Under the pieces are notes generated by a model that was not told the DNA's origin, did not search any database, and worked only from the letters and a program-made list of their open reading frames with translations. The position numbers and the translations under genes were made by a program. A DNA stretch of 59,969 nt. It comes from Nemertoderma westbladi (taxonomy: Eukaryota; Xenacoelomorpha; Nemertodermatida; Nemertodermatidae). Of the stretch, positions 1-10,016 are shown piece after piece. Every line of letters starts with the position of its first letter. The first letter of the stretch is position 1. Location of the stretch: contig JAUCBJ010000208.1 of assembly GCA_032718475.1 (NCBI GenBank), positions 1 to 59,969 of the forward strand, read 5' to 3'.

Positions 1-545
1 TGTAGAAGACTCTAAGACTCCATAAAGATACAACCTATGCTGTAGTAGATACCTACCAAGTTTCAGCTGAAAAGAATTAAAAACAACCAAATGAGATCAG
101 GTTTTCACTACCAGACAATTCGCCCTCTAGCGGCAGACGGGGGAACTGTATACGACTCTAAGACTCCGTAAAGGTACATGCTATTTTGTAATATATGCAT
201 ACCAAGTTCCAGTCTAAACGGATTGTAAATAACAAAGTTGGAGAAGGTGGTCACTTTCAGTGATTTCGCCCTCTAGCGGCAGACTGGAGAAATGCAGATT
301 TAACTGCGTCTCTGTAAAAATGCAGCCTTTGCTAAATTAGACACCTGCAAAGTTTTATCTTAAACGGATTTTAAATAACAAAGTTAGAGAAGATTTTCAA
401 ATAAGACAATTCACTCTCTAGCGGCAGATGGTGGAACTTCAGATGGCTCTGAATATTACGTAGCAACGAGTTAAGGTGAGACCTTTCTAACGAGCTATAG
501 CAAGCGAGATTTCATCGAGATGAGTTCGATTATATAGCCGAAGAC
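1..545. repeat. Degenerate ~145-bp tandem repeat
   Basis: Three diverged copies of a roughly 145-bp unit. The marker word cgccctctagcggcagac, or a variant, occurs near 121, 268 and 412 (spacing 147 and 144), each preceded by an aag(tt)-containing stretch and 'taaatAACAAAGTT'-like words. The last copy runs into a gacaaacagacatacagaca tail near 542-562. No coding potential is seen. It looks like the end of a dispersed element that enters from outside the window. Confidence 0.7.
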
Positions 546-1480
546 AAACAGACATACAGACAATTGATTTTTATATACCGGTATATTAGATTAGATAAAA
601 TAATAATAATACAGTAAAAAGGCCTACAGAAATAATCACTTTACTACAGTAAAACAACAAAATAGCTAAAATGTCATAAACCTCTCCTTCCATGCAGCCA
701 TTGATTGAGAAAGCAGAATTACTCTTGGACAGTTCGCAACAGACATCCCACCCCAATCAACACTCCAGCCTGGCTTGCTCCTTATCTGTGCCCAGCTAGC
801 TGCGAGTTCAATAATTACATAACGTTGCTATGATACAGAAAAAAATCCTTCCCTATTCACTAACAATAGGCCAATTCGATCGTGCTTGGCGAATATGACA
901 TATTTATACACTATTTGATTTTTAATCAATAAATAATCATACATATTAATATTAAACACTCGAATAAAATAAAAACTTTGTGAGAATGGGACACGGCGAA
1001 TCTACTCATGTTAATTTTATACCAGGTGGGATAAATGTTACCCATCTAAATCATTAATTACCGATAGAAGAAGTTGATAGTAGGGTTGGGGTTTAAGACA
1101 ATTTCTGTCTCGGGTTTCGACAAGGCAACCTTAACCTTTTGAAAAAAAAGGTTGGGAATACCCGAGAAAATGCAGAGCTGTGGCAGATATTTAAGGCTGT
1201 CTCTATTGTTTTCTTCTAAGCTCCAGTCCAATGCAAACAATTACATTTACTAAAGAAAATTTAACATTATTGTAATTTTTTTTTATGAAGTTTCGTAATA
1301 ATCCAAACAGCATACATCCATCCAGCTAGATTAAAAAAAATAATAAATAAAATAAAAAATAAATCGCTGATTTACAACAATCAATAATTTACTCAACGTC
1401 GTGTATTATGTATAGAGTATACTGAAGGTATATTGAATTATAATATTATCTTTTGTTACATTAATTATGTCAACTTAACA
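546..1480. other. AT-rich spacer, no gene seen
   Basis: AT-rich intergenic DNA. The only open stretch (60 codons near 1058-1240, minus) has no recognisable domain and no gene-like context. I see no RNA gene or clear repeat here. Confidence 0.5.
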
Positions 1481-1487
1481 GCGTTCT

Positions 1488-2355
1488 GGTGAATTACTCG
1501 TAACGCTGCAAAGTACTACTTTGCAGCGTTGCGGCCTATAGGACGGAACGCTGCAAAGTAATCAATGACATGGAAACAACTTCAAATTACCGTATTCCAG
1601 AATGTATTATTTCCATTTATGTTAATGATTCCTGCTTTATTATTCACTTTGCAGTGACGGGACTAGCTACAGTACTGTATGTAAATAATTGTTTAACGTG
1701 TACTGTAATCCATTATGGCGAAACGTCCAATAGAAGACACTAAAATAACCAAAGAAAATGGCGACAGTGTTCAGTAAAACTGAACGGACACAGACGGTGA
1801 CTAAGTTTGCTTCAGTCGACTATAATGGTCAAGATGGATTAATGATTTATCACATCCAAGCAGGAAATAACTTCCAGTAAACTTTAATTAGATTTAAATG
1901 TATGATTAATACTGTGTACCTGTACTCGGTGGATTGAATAAGCATGGTGGACAGCCCATGACTTTCTTGAGACGCATCTTAAAGGACACTGGCCTTGAAG
2001 ATGCGGATGATCTAGCAAATGTCATGGGTGATAGGGAGTTGTGGCGGTGCAATTTTGTCGATAAGCCGGCACAGCATTCTTAAAAATGCAGCTGCAATGC
2101 AGCATGCCGATCCTAGTAGTAGTAGTAGTGTACCTGTTAATAAATTTCAATTTCATTAAAATGTTCAAGTGAGCATCCATAAAATCCTTTCTTCACATAC
2201 CGAACGCTGATAAGTTGGCAAAATGTAACAAAATTACATACATCATTGCTTGCAAAGGTCACTTTTCAGCGTTAAAGACCCTTGTTTATTTATGTAAACC
2301 TCCCTCGCTGCGCTCGATCGGTACATAAATAAACTCGGGGGTCATACTCATAACG
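1488..2355. repeat. Palindromic phrase repeat AACGCTGCAAAGTA and hairpin
   Basis: The phrase aacgctgcaaagta occurs near 1501, inverted at once (tactttgcagcgtt, ~1515-1528), and again near 1547. Shortened copies follow in inverted form near 2268 (ttttcagcgtt) and direct form near 2351 (aacgctgcaaa). A separate hairpin lies at about 2286-2334, where tttatttatgta pairs with tacataaataaa around a CG-rich loop. It is non-coding and resembles the other two-orientation phrase arrays of the window. Confidence 0.6.
1930..2090 (+). mobile_element. LINE 3' fragment (C-terminal end of ORF2)
   Basis: Read on the plus strand this stretch encodes the end of a non-LTR retrotransposon polyprotein: a GGQPMTFLRRILKDTGLED-like segment, then ADDLANVMGDRELW. 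That pattern (G.P..T...L..DTGL...LA..M.DR..W) is typical of the extreme C-terminus of LINE ORF2 proteins. Related pieces lie at 15.70-15.77 kb (+) and at 49.43-49.85 and 50.42-50.89 kb (-). It is a dead 3' remnant; the exact clade is not assigned. Confidence 0.65.
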
Positions 2356-2491
2356 CTGCAAAAATGTATTCAATCCATTGCACACAATGATGTAAATAGT
2401 TATTATTTATATTAGGCCTACACCCCAATCTCATAACATGTTTTATAAACGCAAATTATATAACTGATGAGCGAGTTATCAGTTGGTAGGA

Positions 2492-4168
2492 TCAGAACTT
2501 ATCAACCAGATTGAGTATCCGTTGCTGCTCGCGACTTCTATCCTGGGTTGTACCGATGTGACCCGCGTACTCTCGCATTAGGTTCCTAATCACCTTTATA
2601 GACCCCCGATGCAGGTTCAACCCCTGTAGGATGCGCTCCTTAATGGTCGCCTGGGCTGCAGACAGTTCTAGAATAATGGAGTCTATGTGATGGAGGGTAA
2701 ACAAACCGGCTTCCAGTCTCCGTAGATAGAAATCCTCGTCTTGCTCTGCGGTTGGCTCCTCTTCCAGATCATCTCGCAGCCTATCGATAACGTGATCTAT
2801 AGCCTGCACTTTCTCCAGATACCGGAAATGAAGTTCAATAAGTCTATCGACTTTGGCCATGTTGGTTTCTATGAATTTACTTAAAAGACGTTGCCGTTGT
2901 TGACCCTCGCAGTTCCGCACTAGCGAGCTCACGATAGACGCCACATTGCTGACCACAGCGCCGTCTGACATCCCGATCGCTTTACTGCATTTAGGCGGCT
3001 TCATAAAGAGCGGGAAAATAGTCCGCAGACCGAGAATGTCCACGAACTTCTGGCAGTTCTCTATGCCGTCGTCGGCGCACATCGCGAAGTCGAGGACTTT
3101 GAGGGCGCTGAACCGCGACAACTTTTTCTCCCTCAGCATCAGGTTCATCAACTGGAGACCCTCCCCGTGGAGGAACTTATCGCGAATCCCGGTCAGCATC
3201 AAACAGGAGCACAGACAGTTAAACAGGTTCTCCATGAGTTCAATCTCCTCGGGGGTGGAGGGGTCCGTCCGCTTGTAGACCGCGAGTTGCTGAAGGAGGA
3301 TATCGATGCCGTCCTGCTCCCCGAGGAGTTTGCGAACCTCATCGTTGTCCTGGAGCAGCACAGAGAGCAACTCGCTCGTGTAGAGTTTATTCTGATCAAA
3401 TGGAATTTTAGCTCGAAGTCGTCTGAGTAGGAACGCCAGAAGGCCTTGATTCGCTACATCGAAATGGCATCTCGGTTTAACTTCGAGAATGTTCTCAATG
3501 ATACCGAGGGAGCTGTGGATAGCGTCGGACTCCTCTTTGACGGTGTCGTCAAGGCGGTCGATGATCTGCACGATGAGACTGATGATCTGATTGTCGATGA
3601 GTGCGTCGACGAGTAAACTAACGCTGGCCGCATCGGCGTCATCCTCGGAGTCTCCGTCGGAAAGTTCTTTAATAAGATCGATAACTGCCACGCAGATGTC
3701 AACGTTCTCGTGGTTTAGCGTGCTGAGTAGCGATTTAACGCTGTTTAGGTTGACGAGGAGGTAGTAATGCTCGGGGACTGTAGCGAGGATGTGGAGTTCT
3801 TCGATGGCGAAATGCAACTCGAGTTCCGAGTCCATAAACTTCCGAGGGTGGTCAGGGAATTTAATGCGCATCTCTTGGTTACGGTAAACCCGTTTCTCGA
3901 AGTTCAGAATGAGTTTCCGGATGGCGTTATCGTCGATTGGAATGTCATCGGTTACGTCGTTGGATTCGAGAAGTTCGGCGATATCCCGCGGATCCGGGCT
4001 CGGTTTACCGATGGTCTCCGAAGACGCCGGTTGGCTTGGTAACGGGGGTCCGAATCGCGACTGTTTCTTGTGCGGTATCTCGTCCGATGGTTCAGAGATT
4101 GGACGTTTCAGCGCGTTGGTGGCCTCATTAATAGGCGGGTTGTACCCGAGTAATTCCTCGACGTTCAT
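2492..4168 (-). CDS. CTNNBL1: Beta-catenin-like protein 1 (CTNNBL1), single exon
   Basis: Encodes 558 aa, close to the ~563 aa of vertebrate CTNNBL1, and aligns end to end. The start (MNVEELLGYNPP) resembles the family start (MDVGELLSYQP). A basic, acidic N-terminal segment with an NLS-like KR/HKKQSR stretch follows at residues ~20-38. The diagnostic block FEKRVYRNQEMRIKFPDHP lies near residue 90, and armadillo-type helices fill the rest, including LLQDNDEVRKLLGEQDGIDI, LMNLMLREKKLS and FVDILGLRTIFPLFMK. The C-terminus RILNLVDKF matches the family's last residues. Known role: ARM-fold nuclear factor associated with the Prp19/CDC5L spliceosome complex and, in vertebrates, with AID. There is no intron, although the human gene has many exons. 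The frame is intact with no poly-A relic, so I read it as the working gene rather than a dead retrocopy. Identification is secure. Confidence 0.95.
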   Translation of the reverse strand: MNVEELLGYNPPINEATNALKRPISEPSDEIPHKKQSRFGPPLPSQPASSETIGKPSPDPRDIAELLESNDVTDDIPIDDNAIRKLILNFEKRVYRNQEMRIKFPDHPRKFMDSELELHFAIEELHILATVPEHYYLLVNLNSVKSLLSTLNHENVDICVAVIDLIKELSDGDSEDDADAASVSLLVDALIDNQIISLIVQIIDRLDDTVKEESDAIHSSLGIIENILEVKPRCHFDVANQGLLAFLLRRLRAKIPFDQNKLYTSELLSVLLQDNDEVRKLLGEQDGIDILLQQLAVYKRTDPSTPEEIELMENLFNCLCSCLMLTGIRDKFLHGEGLQLMNLMLREKKLSRFSALKVLDFAMCADDGIENCQKFVDILGLRTIFPLFMKPPKCSKAIGMSDGAVVSNVASIVSSLVRNCEGQQRQRLLSKFIETNMAKVDRLIELHFRYLEKVQAIDHVIDRLRDDLEEEPTAEQDEDFYLRRLEAGLFTLHHIDSIILELSAAQATIKERILQGLNLHRGSIKVIRNLMREYAGHIGTTQDRSREQQRILNLVDKF

Positions 4169-4286
4169 ATCGCTGTATCGTTAGTTCTGTAGTTGATTAC
4201 ACGATTAATTAACACATTAATGTTCTATTTCAGTATTTGTATTGTACTGGTCTGTCACCTGTCGGTAGGCTACCCTGGAACCGACA

Positions 4287-5854
4287 AGTCCCTAAAAGGT
4301 GCCACCCTGCTCCATAGCGCGGGAAATTCAAATGATTGAAAGACATGTTATTTGTACTGGAAAGGGTGGCAGATATGATATGCCACTGCCACCTATATAT
4401 TGGCGCCTTGGCGGTAAATTCAAATCTGTTTTAACATTGAATACATGAATAGAGTAAGACCAATGTAATTCATTGAATCAGAATAACTGAATAAATGATT
4501 TCTTATCGGTTTAACTCACTCATCTGTTATTGTTGTTGTTTTATCTATTCTGGGAGCAGCACGTGAACAACTAAACCTGACGTTAAATAGTCTGGGGCAT
4601 AGAGCAGCACGTGAACAACTAAACTGGCTGGTTACCTAGTCTGGGAACCTTGGAGCAGCACTTGAACAACTACAGAACTAAGCTGACTGGGTAACTAGTC
4701 TGGGACTTCGAGCAGCTCAGCAGCACTTGAACAACTAAGCTGACTGGTAAACTATTCTGGGACTTCAAGCAGCACTTGAACAACTAAACCAGCACATTAA
4801 CTAGTCTTGGGCAGAGCAGCACGTGAACAAATAAACTGGCTGGTTAGTGGTTACCTAGTCTGGGACTTCGAGCAGCACGTGAACAATTAAACCAGCACGT
4901 TAACTAGTCTGGGGCTTCGAGCAGCACGTGAACAACTAAGCTGACTGGTTAACTAGTCTGGGACTTCCTGTAGCACGTGAACAACTAAGCTGATTGGTTA
5001 ACTAGTCTGGGACTTCGATAGTAGCACGTGAACAACTAAGCTGACTGGTTAACAAGTCTGGGACTTCGAGCAGCACGTGAATAACTAAGCTGACTGGTTA
5101 ACTAGTCTGGTACATGTCTGGGACAGATATAGCAGTATAGGCGGAGGCATTCTGGCATTATACACCTATCTGCCTATTGTTATTACAGTATGCCTACCTA
5201 CAGCTACCATACTGCCATATATTTTATTATCAGTTCCCTGCTATATTGTTATAATTATAATGTTCTGATCTGATGTAATTATAACTGATACAACTGTACA
5301 ACAGTACACAGGTACAACAGTACAAGCAAATAATAAATGTTCTTTACATTTTACTGATAGAAGTTAAGCCAAATCCCCGATCCCCAAATCCTCAATTTGC
5401 AATTTTGCAAACTAGTTAACCATTCAGCTAAGTTGTTCACGTGCTACTGGAAGTCCCAGACTGGTTAACCAGTCAGCTTAGAGTTGTCCAAGTGCTACTT
5501 GAAGTCCCAGACTAGTTAACCAGTCAGCTTAGTTGTTCAAGTGCTGCTCCAAATCCCAGACTAGGTAACCAGCCAGTTTAGTTGTTCACGTGCTGCTCTA
5601 TATCCCAGACTAGTTAACGTCAGGTTTAGTTGTTCACGTGCTGCTCGAAGTCCCAGAATAGATAAAACAACAACAATAACAGATGAGTGAGTTAAACCGA
5701 TAAGAAATAATTTATTCTGATTCAATGAATTACATTAGTCTTACTCTATTCATGTATTCAATGTTAAAACAGATTTGAATTTACCGCCAAAATATAGGTA
5801 GCAGATCTGATCTGCCACCCTTTCCAGTACAAATTACATGTCTTTCAATCATTT
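4287..5854. mobile_element. Fold-back element with tandem-repeat arms (family FB1)
   Basis: A long imperfect inverted repeat. The left arm begins near 4330 (aaatgattgaaagacatg) and the right arm ends near 5854 with the complement. Each arm has a unique outer part (~230 bp: ggtggcaga..., taaattcaaatctgtttt, cattgaatacatg, cgataagaaat) and an inner tandem array of a ~45-50 bp unit (gcagcacgtgaacaac, then taagctgactggtt, aactagtctgggacttc). The left array has about a dozen units (4550-5120), the inverted right array about four or five (5405-5660). The middle (5120-5405) is AT-rich and non-coding. The left side also keeps an outer terminus (4287-4330) that the right side lacks. The arrangement is that of fold-back (TU-like) elements, which were described in sea urchins. 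No transposase is present. Confidence 0.8.
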
Positions 5855-6140
5855 CCATCAATCATCAAAATAAAATTAACACATATCTGGCAAAGTAGGA
5901 CTAATCTAAATAAGCGCATGTACTATTACAATAAAAATAAGGGTAATACAGTATTATTGAGGATGAGAAATGTACGCATTTTACAATTACAACAATTTGA
6001 CAATTACTCATTGCTGGATGCTCATTTACAATTGCTCGATTATACTGGCAATTTAATCACGATCTGTACTTAAAAACAGTCGTTTGACCTACTATCTGAC
6101 TACATATTACCTGATTACCAGATTACAGTATTACACGTTC
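5855..6140. other. Spacer, nothing recognised
   Basis: AT-rich DNA between the fold-back element and the 155-bp repeat region. No gene, RNA or clear repeat is seen. Confidence 0.4.
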
Positions 6141-6375
6141 GTGGGGCCTTCGCGCAGCACGAGGCCCAGTTATGAGATACAAATTAAAATTGAGCGACTG
6201 TATCACAAAATCTGGTTTTGAGAAATTTACCCACACCACCAATCAATCAAAGAAAGGGGGACAGTACGTGTTCACCCCTTTTAATCCCCCCCCCCCCCCC
6301 ACCCTTCCCAACCACCAATACATAACCGCGACATCTACCACCCACGGAAGGGTAGCACGAACTTATTTCCAATCG

Positions 6376-7205
6376 CACGTTCAATATGCAAAGCCAGGTG
6401 GTTTATAGGAATATAATAAACGCAGTACTCGTCTTCATTATAAGCCTCGTTGCGTTCGTCCTGCTTTGTATTTAAATATATTTCTTGAACGCGGGCTGAC
6501 GATCTTTATAATAATAACTAGGGATGCGTTCAATATGGTAAGCCAGGAGGTTTATATAATAATAATAGTCAACGCAGTACTCGTCTTCATTATAAGTCTC
6601 GTTGTGCTCGTCCTGTTTTGTATTTAAATATATTTCTTAAACGCAGGCTGACGATCTTTATAATAATAATAACTAGGGATGCGTTCAATATGTGAAGCCA
6701 GGTGGTTTATATAATAATAATAGTCAACGCAGTACTCGTCTTCATTATAAGCCTCGTTGTGCTCGTCCTGTTTTGTATTTAAATATATTTCTTAAACGCA
6801 GGCTGACGATCTTTATAATAATAATAACTAGGGATGCGTTCAATATGTGAAGCCAGGTGGTTTATATAATAATAATAGTCAACGCAGTACTCGTCTTCAT
6901 TATAAGTCTCGTTGTGCTCGTCCTGTTTTGTATTTAAATATATTTCTTAAACGCAGGCTGACGATCTTTATAATAATAATAACTAGGGATGCGTTCAATA
7001 TGTGAAGCCAGGTGGTTTATATAATAATAATAGTCAACGCAGTACTCGTCTTCATTATAATATAAAGCCTCGTTGTGCTCGTCCTGTTTTGTATTTAAAT
7101 ATATTTCATAAACGAAGACTGACGATCTTTATAATGCGTTCAATAGGCGAAGCCAGGTATGGTTTTGGTTTATAGGAATATAGTCTACGCAGCACTCGTC
7201 CTCAT
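6376..7205. repeat. 155-bp minisatellite/satellite-like array
   Basis: The unit start gggatgcgttcaatatg recurs at 6521, 6676, 6831 and 6986, exactly 155 bp apart, with degenerate edge copies near 6376 and 7135. Each unit contains cgcagtactcgtcttcatta, a cgtcctgttttgtatttaaa stretch and an (ata)n/taataataa run. The central copies are almost identical, while the edge copies are diverged, as expected of an array homogenised by unequal exchange. It is non-coding. Confidence 0.85.
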
Positions 7206-8320
7206 GAGCCCAAGTTATAGTGTGGCAATGTAGATGCAGTAGTTGCACCCGGCCAGCCGAAAACTCGGAGCAATAGGCCTACTGCTTGCACAATGCGTGT
7301 CAATTTCAACACCGTCGGGCACTGGTTGATGGCAGAGTGAGATTAAAAAACCGGATTTCATCCTCGGTTACGGTTAGTCCAGTTTGCCTGTAGCGGCAGC
7401 GATACCGAAAGTCGAGGTCAACAGACAGAGGCGGCCTTGGTGGTGAGTTGTTTGATTTCAATTCCAACACTTTTCTGGGCAGCTGGGTAGACTCTGGTAG
7501 TGGGTACCTGAACTTAGAATGCCGGTCAGCTGGTTAGTCCGCATAACTTCTATTGTTGCAGTTGCCGAGTCGATGGATGGTTGGGGTTGGTAGGGGTAAG
7601 CCTATTGCTATTGTTGTATTGGCAGATTGATATGTCTGTATGTACATCTACATCTGATTATACCAGTTGCCGGCGCCGTCGGTCGTACCAATACATAGTC
7701 TTTAATTAACATATTTAACCGTTAACAAGAGCAGAAACCGTAAACGAAGAAATTCATTTTCTTTTGTCGCTGACAGGAGCGTAGACAGCAGTTGCTACCA
7801 GTCCGGTTATACTTCTACAGTTCTACAGTCTGACAGTAGTCAGGTACCGGTAGTAGGGCGGTACGGCGGACGACGCCAACGGACCCTCTAATCTAATTCA
7901 GGACTGCAGTCCAACAGTCCGGAGTCCGCGCTGCATGGCTAATTAGGGCCTACAGAATTAGGCCTGTCCTGTAGTACAAGTACAGAAGTATACGTGATCT
8001 ATAATGACTGAACCGGTACCGCGGTACCAGTCAGCCAGTACCGCAAAACACCGAATACAGTATGTCTGTATGGTATTGCAGTATTGCTGTATTGTCTGAT
8101 AACAGGATTCCTCATTCAGGGATTGACATTGAGTATAGCTGTATAGTACCGGTACAGGCAGACAGGCAGACAGGCAGACAGGCCATAATGGAATTACTGT
8201 AATTTTGTAATTTGCCAGAAACCCAGCTGATTTAGTCTCCTAGCAACCTGCTGATGTCAAGCGTTATAATTTTGAATAAATAAATTTATTATAACTGTAA
8301 AGACAGTTACACTGGCAGAC
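7206..8320. other. Non-coding stretch, no gene recognised
   Basis: GC-balanced DNA with scattered short repeats: caggcagacaggcagacagg near 8155-8181, and many accggta/gtaccggt words. No open frame over 60 codons is present. It could contain upstream regulatory sequence or a 5' untranslated exon of the plus-strand REV3L gene (a donor-like ggtgagtt lies near 7440), but nothing proves this. Confidence 0.35.
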
Positions 8321-8330
8321 TGGTGCTGCA

Positions 8331-8763
8331 CGAAGGCCCCACGCAAATTCAACTTGGAAAATTTCTAAACTTTTGACAGACTATTTGTGTACCAAGTTTG
8401 GTTACATTTCATCGAGGATTGATAGAGTTATTAACGTTCCAAATTGAACATTGCAAAAAAAGCGACAGAACGACTTAATTAACTAATTAACTGCTATTAT
8501 CTTAGCTTCTCGAAGGTCACACGGAAATTCAACTTGGAAAATTTCTAAACTTTTGCCAAACAACATGTGTACCAAGTTTTGGATAGATTTCATCGAAGAT
8601 TGGCCGAGTTATTAACGTTTAAAATTGAACAAGAACGACAGGTTGATTAATGGTACCACTACTGCACTACGCTAAGGCTCACTCACTTCGTGGCTCGCCC
8701 CACAGGTTGATTAATGGTATACCACTATGCTAAGGCTCACTCACTTCGTGGCTCGCCCCACAA
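8331..8763. repeat. Two adjacent direct duplications
   Basis: First, a ~120-bp segment (aattcaacttggaaaatttc... accaagttt... ttcatcga... gagttattaacg) occurs at about 8344-8450 and again at about 8523-8635. A diverged relative, from tttctaaacttttgacag onward, is inside the 2.8-kb duplication near 55.0 and 57.8 kb. Second, a ~65-bp unit (ggttgattaatggta ... ggctcactcacttcgtggc tcgccccaca) is repeated in tandem at 8641-8763. Confidence 0.65.
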
Positions 8764-8919
8764 CTATTAATGTTTACATTTCTTCAAATTTCCTTGCTCA
8801 CTACGCTTGCATTTTAATGTTAAAATATTGTAGGCCTATAGCAATTGCAATATAAACTGACAAGACTGATAAATGATTACAATAATCAGATACCGGTAAT
8901 TGCAAAATTTCGCATGATG

Positions 8920-9545
8920 GGTGGGTGACAGACCGAACGTAATCAGGATCGAACAGTCGAATATAACATAGTTTTTATGAATCGAACGTAACCTCAATTA
9001 CTGAATTGTTACATTGGATCCTATAACTGTGTTACATTCGATCTACAAATTACTAAGATCGAATGTAACATATATATTTGTCTGTTTGTTTCAGTTGCGT
9101 TTTGATTTCAGGAGTTAACCGATGAAATGCTTCCTTTATGTACAGGAAGAAACAGTTTGGTGAGTACAAAACAAAGACCCAAGACCCAATTAAGTAACCT
9201 GAATAATCTTGTAACATGTGTTAACTTTCGTTTATTGTTTTGGTTCTCCCAACACGCCTCTGTAACCTGTTCATCCTTTAAATAAAAAGTACCGGTAACT
9301 TGAATAATCTTGTAACATCTGTTAACTTTCGTTTATTGTTATTGGTTCCCCCAACACGCCTCTGTAACCTGCTCATTTAATTGGCAATGTTACATTCAGG
9401 CTTAGTAATTTGTAGATCTAATGTAACATAGTTATAGGATCCAATGTAACATAATTGCGGTTACGTTCGATACGTAACAGCGTAATAACTACCGGTCTGC
9501 CGGTATGTTACATATTCGATCAGCTGATTACGTTCGGTGTCATGT
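8920..9545. mobile_element. Fold-back MITE with internal tandem duplication
   Basis: Long inverted repeat. The left arm at ~8930-9085 contains ccgaacgtaatcag, gttacattggatcctataac, gttacattcgatct and aaattactaagatc. It is answered by the complement at ~9385-9545 (gtaatttgtagatct, gttataggatccaatgtaac, gattacgttcggtg). The core (9190-9380) carries two copies of a ~100-bp unit (gaataatcttgtaacat, gttaactttcgtttattg, caacacgcctctgtaacct). No coding capacity is present. It lies ~470 bp upstream of the REV3L start and may interfere with, or be part of, its promoter region. Confidence 0.75.
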
Positions 9546-10016
9546 CAGCATGTATCCTTTCATGATCAATTTGTCAATGACAGAATGGTTGGCGCGCATT
9601 TGATGTCATGGCTGGCGCGCTTTTCGTTTAACCACAACCCTTGTGCGCGTGTGGTGCGCTTTTTCCCAATATTCTGATATTCCATATAGCTGTATAGGCG
9701 GCTGGCACTGGCCTAGGCAGCTAGCAGGCTAGGGGCTAGGCTAAGGCTGTAGGCCTAAGTCAGTACGTACCCAGTAAGTGAAGGCTACAGGGCTACCGGC
9801 CCAGCACAGCAGCAATGTACTGATGTAGGTAACACCGTGTAACACCTAACACTCTGCTCTGACACTGCGACTGCAAGCAACTTTAATGATGTAGGTCTAC
9901 CAGTGTTCACAGTACCGGTATTATCTGTAATCGGTAATGGAGGCATACGCATCTGGCATATACGATAGGCTACGCGTACCGGTAACGCGGTAACTGACTG
10001 ACAGATTGAGCTGATA

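Larger units (their letters stand above)
6141..8342. mobile_element. Possible TIR-bounded non-autonomous element
   Basis: GTGGGGCCTTCGCGCAGCAC at 6141-6160 is matched by its near-perfect complement at 8323-8342 (19 of 20 positions). Between them lie a 15-C run (6286-6300), the 155-bp tandem array, and about 1.1 kb of non-coding DNA. No transposase reading frame is seen. The right terminus also opens a directly repeated motif (8331 and ~8507), so the two ends could instead be independent copies of one dispersed repeat. Confidence 0.4.

Noticed and set aside
2492-4168. CTNNBL1 as a processed pseudogene
   Set aside because: Frame intact and full length with conserved termini, no poly-A remnant or flanking direct repeat seen, and neighbouring genes are likewise intron-poor.
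2946-4184. Several plus-strand frames of 64-110 codons
   Set aside because: Shadows opposite the CTNNBL1 coding sequence.
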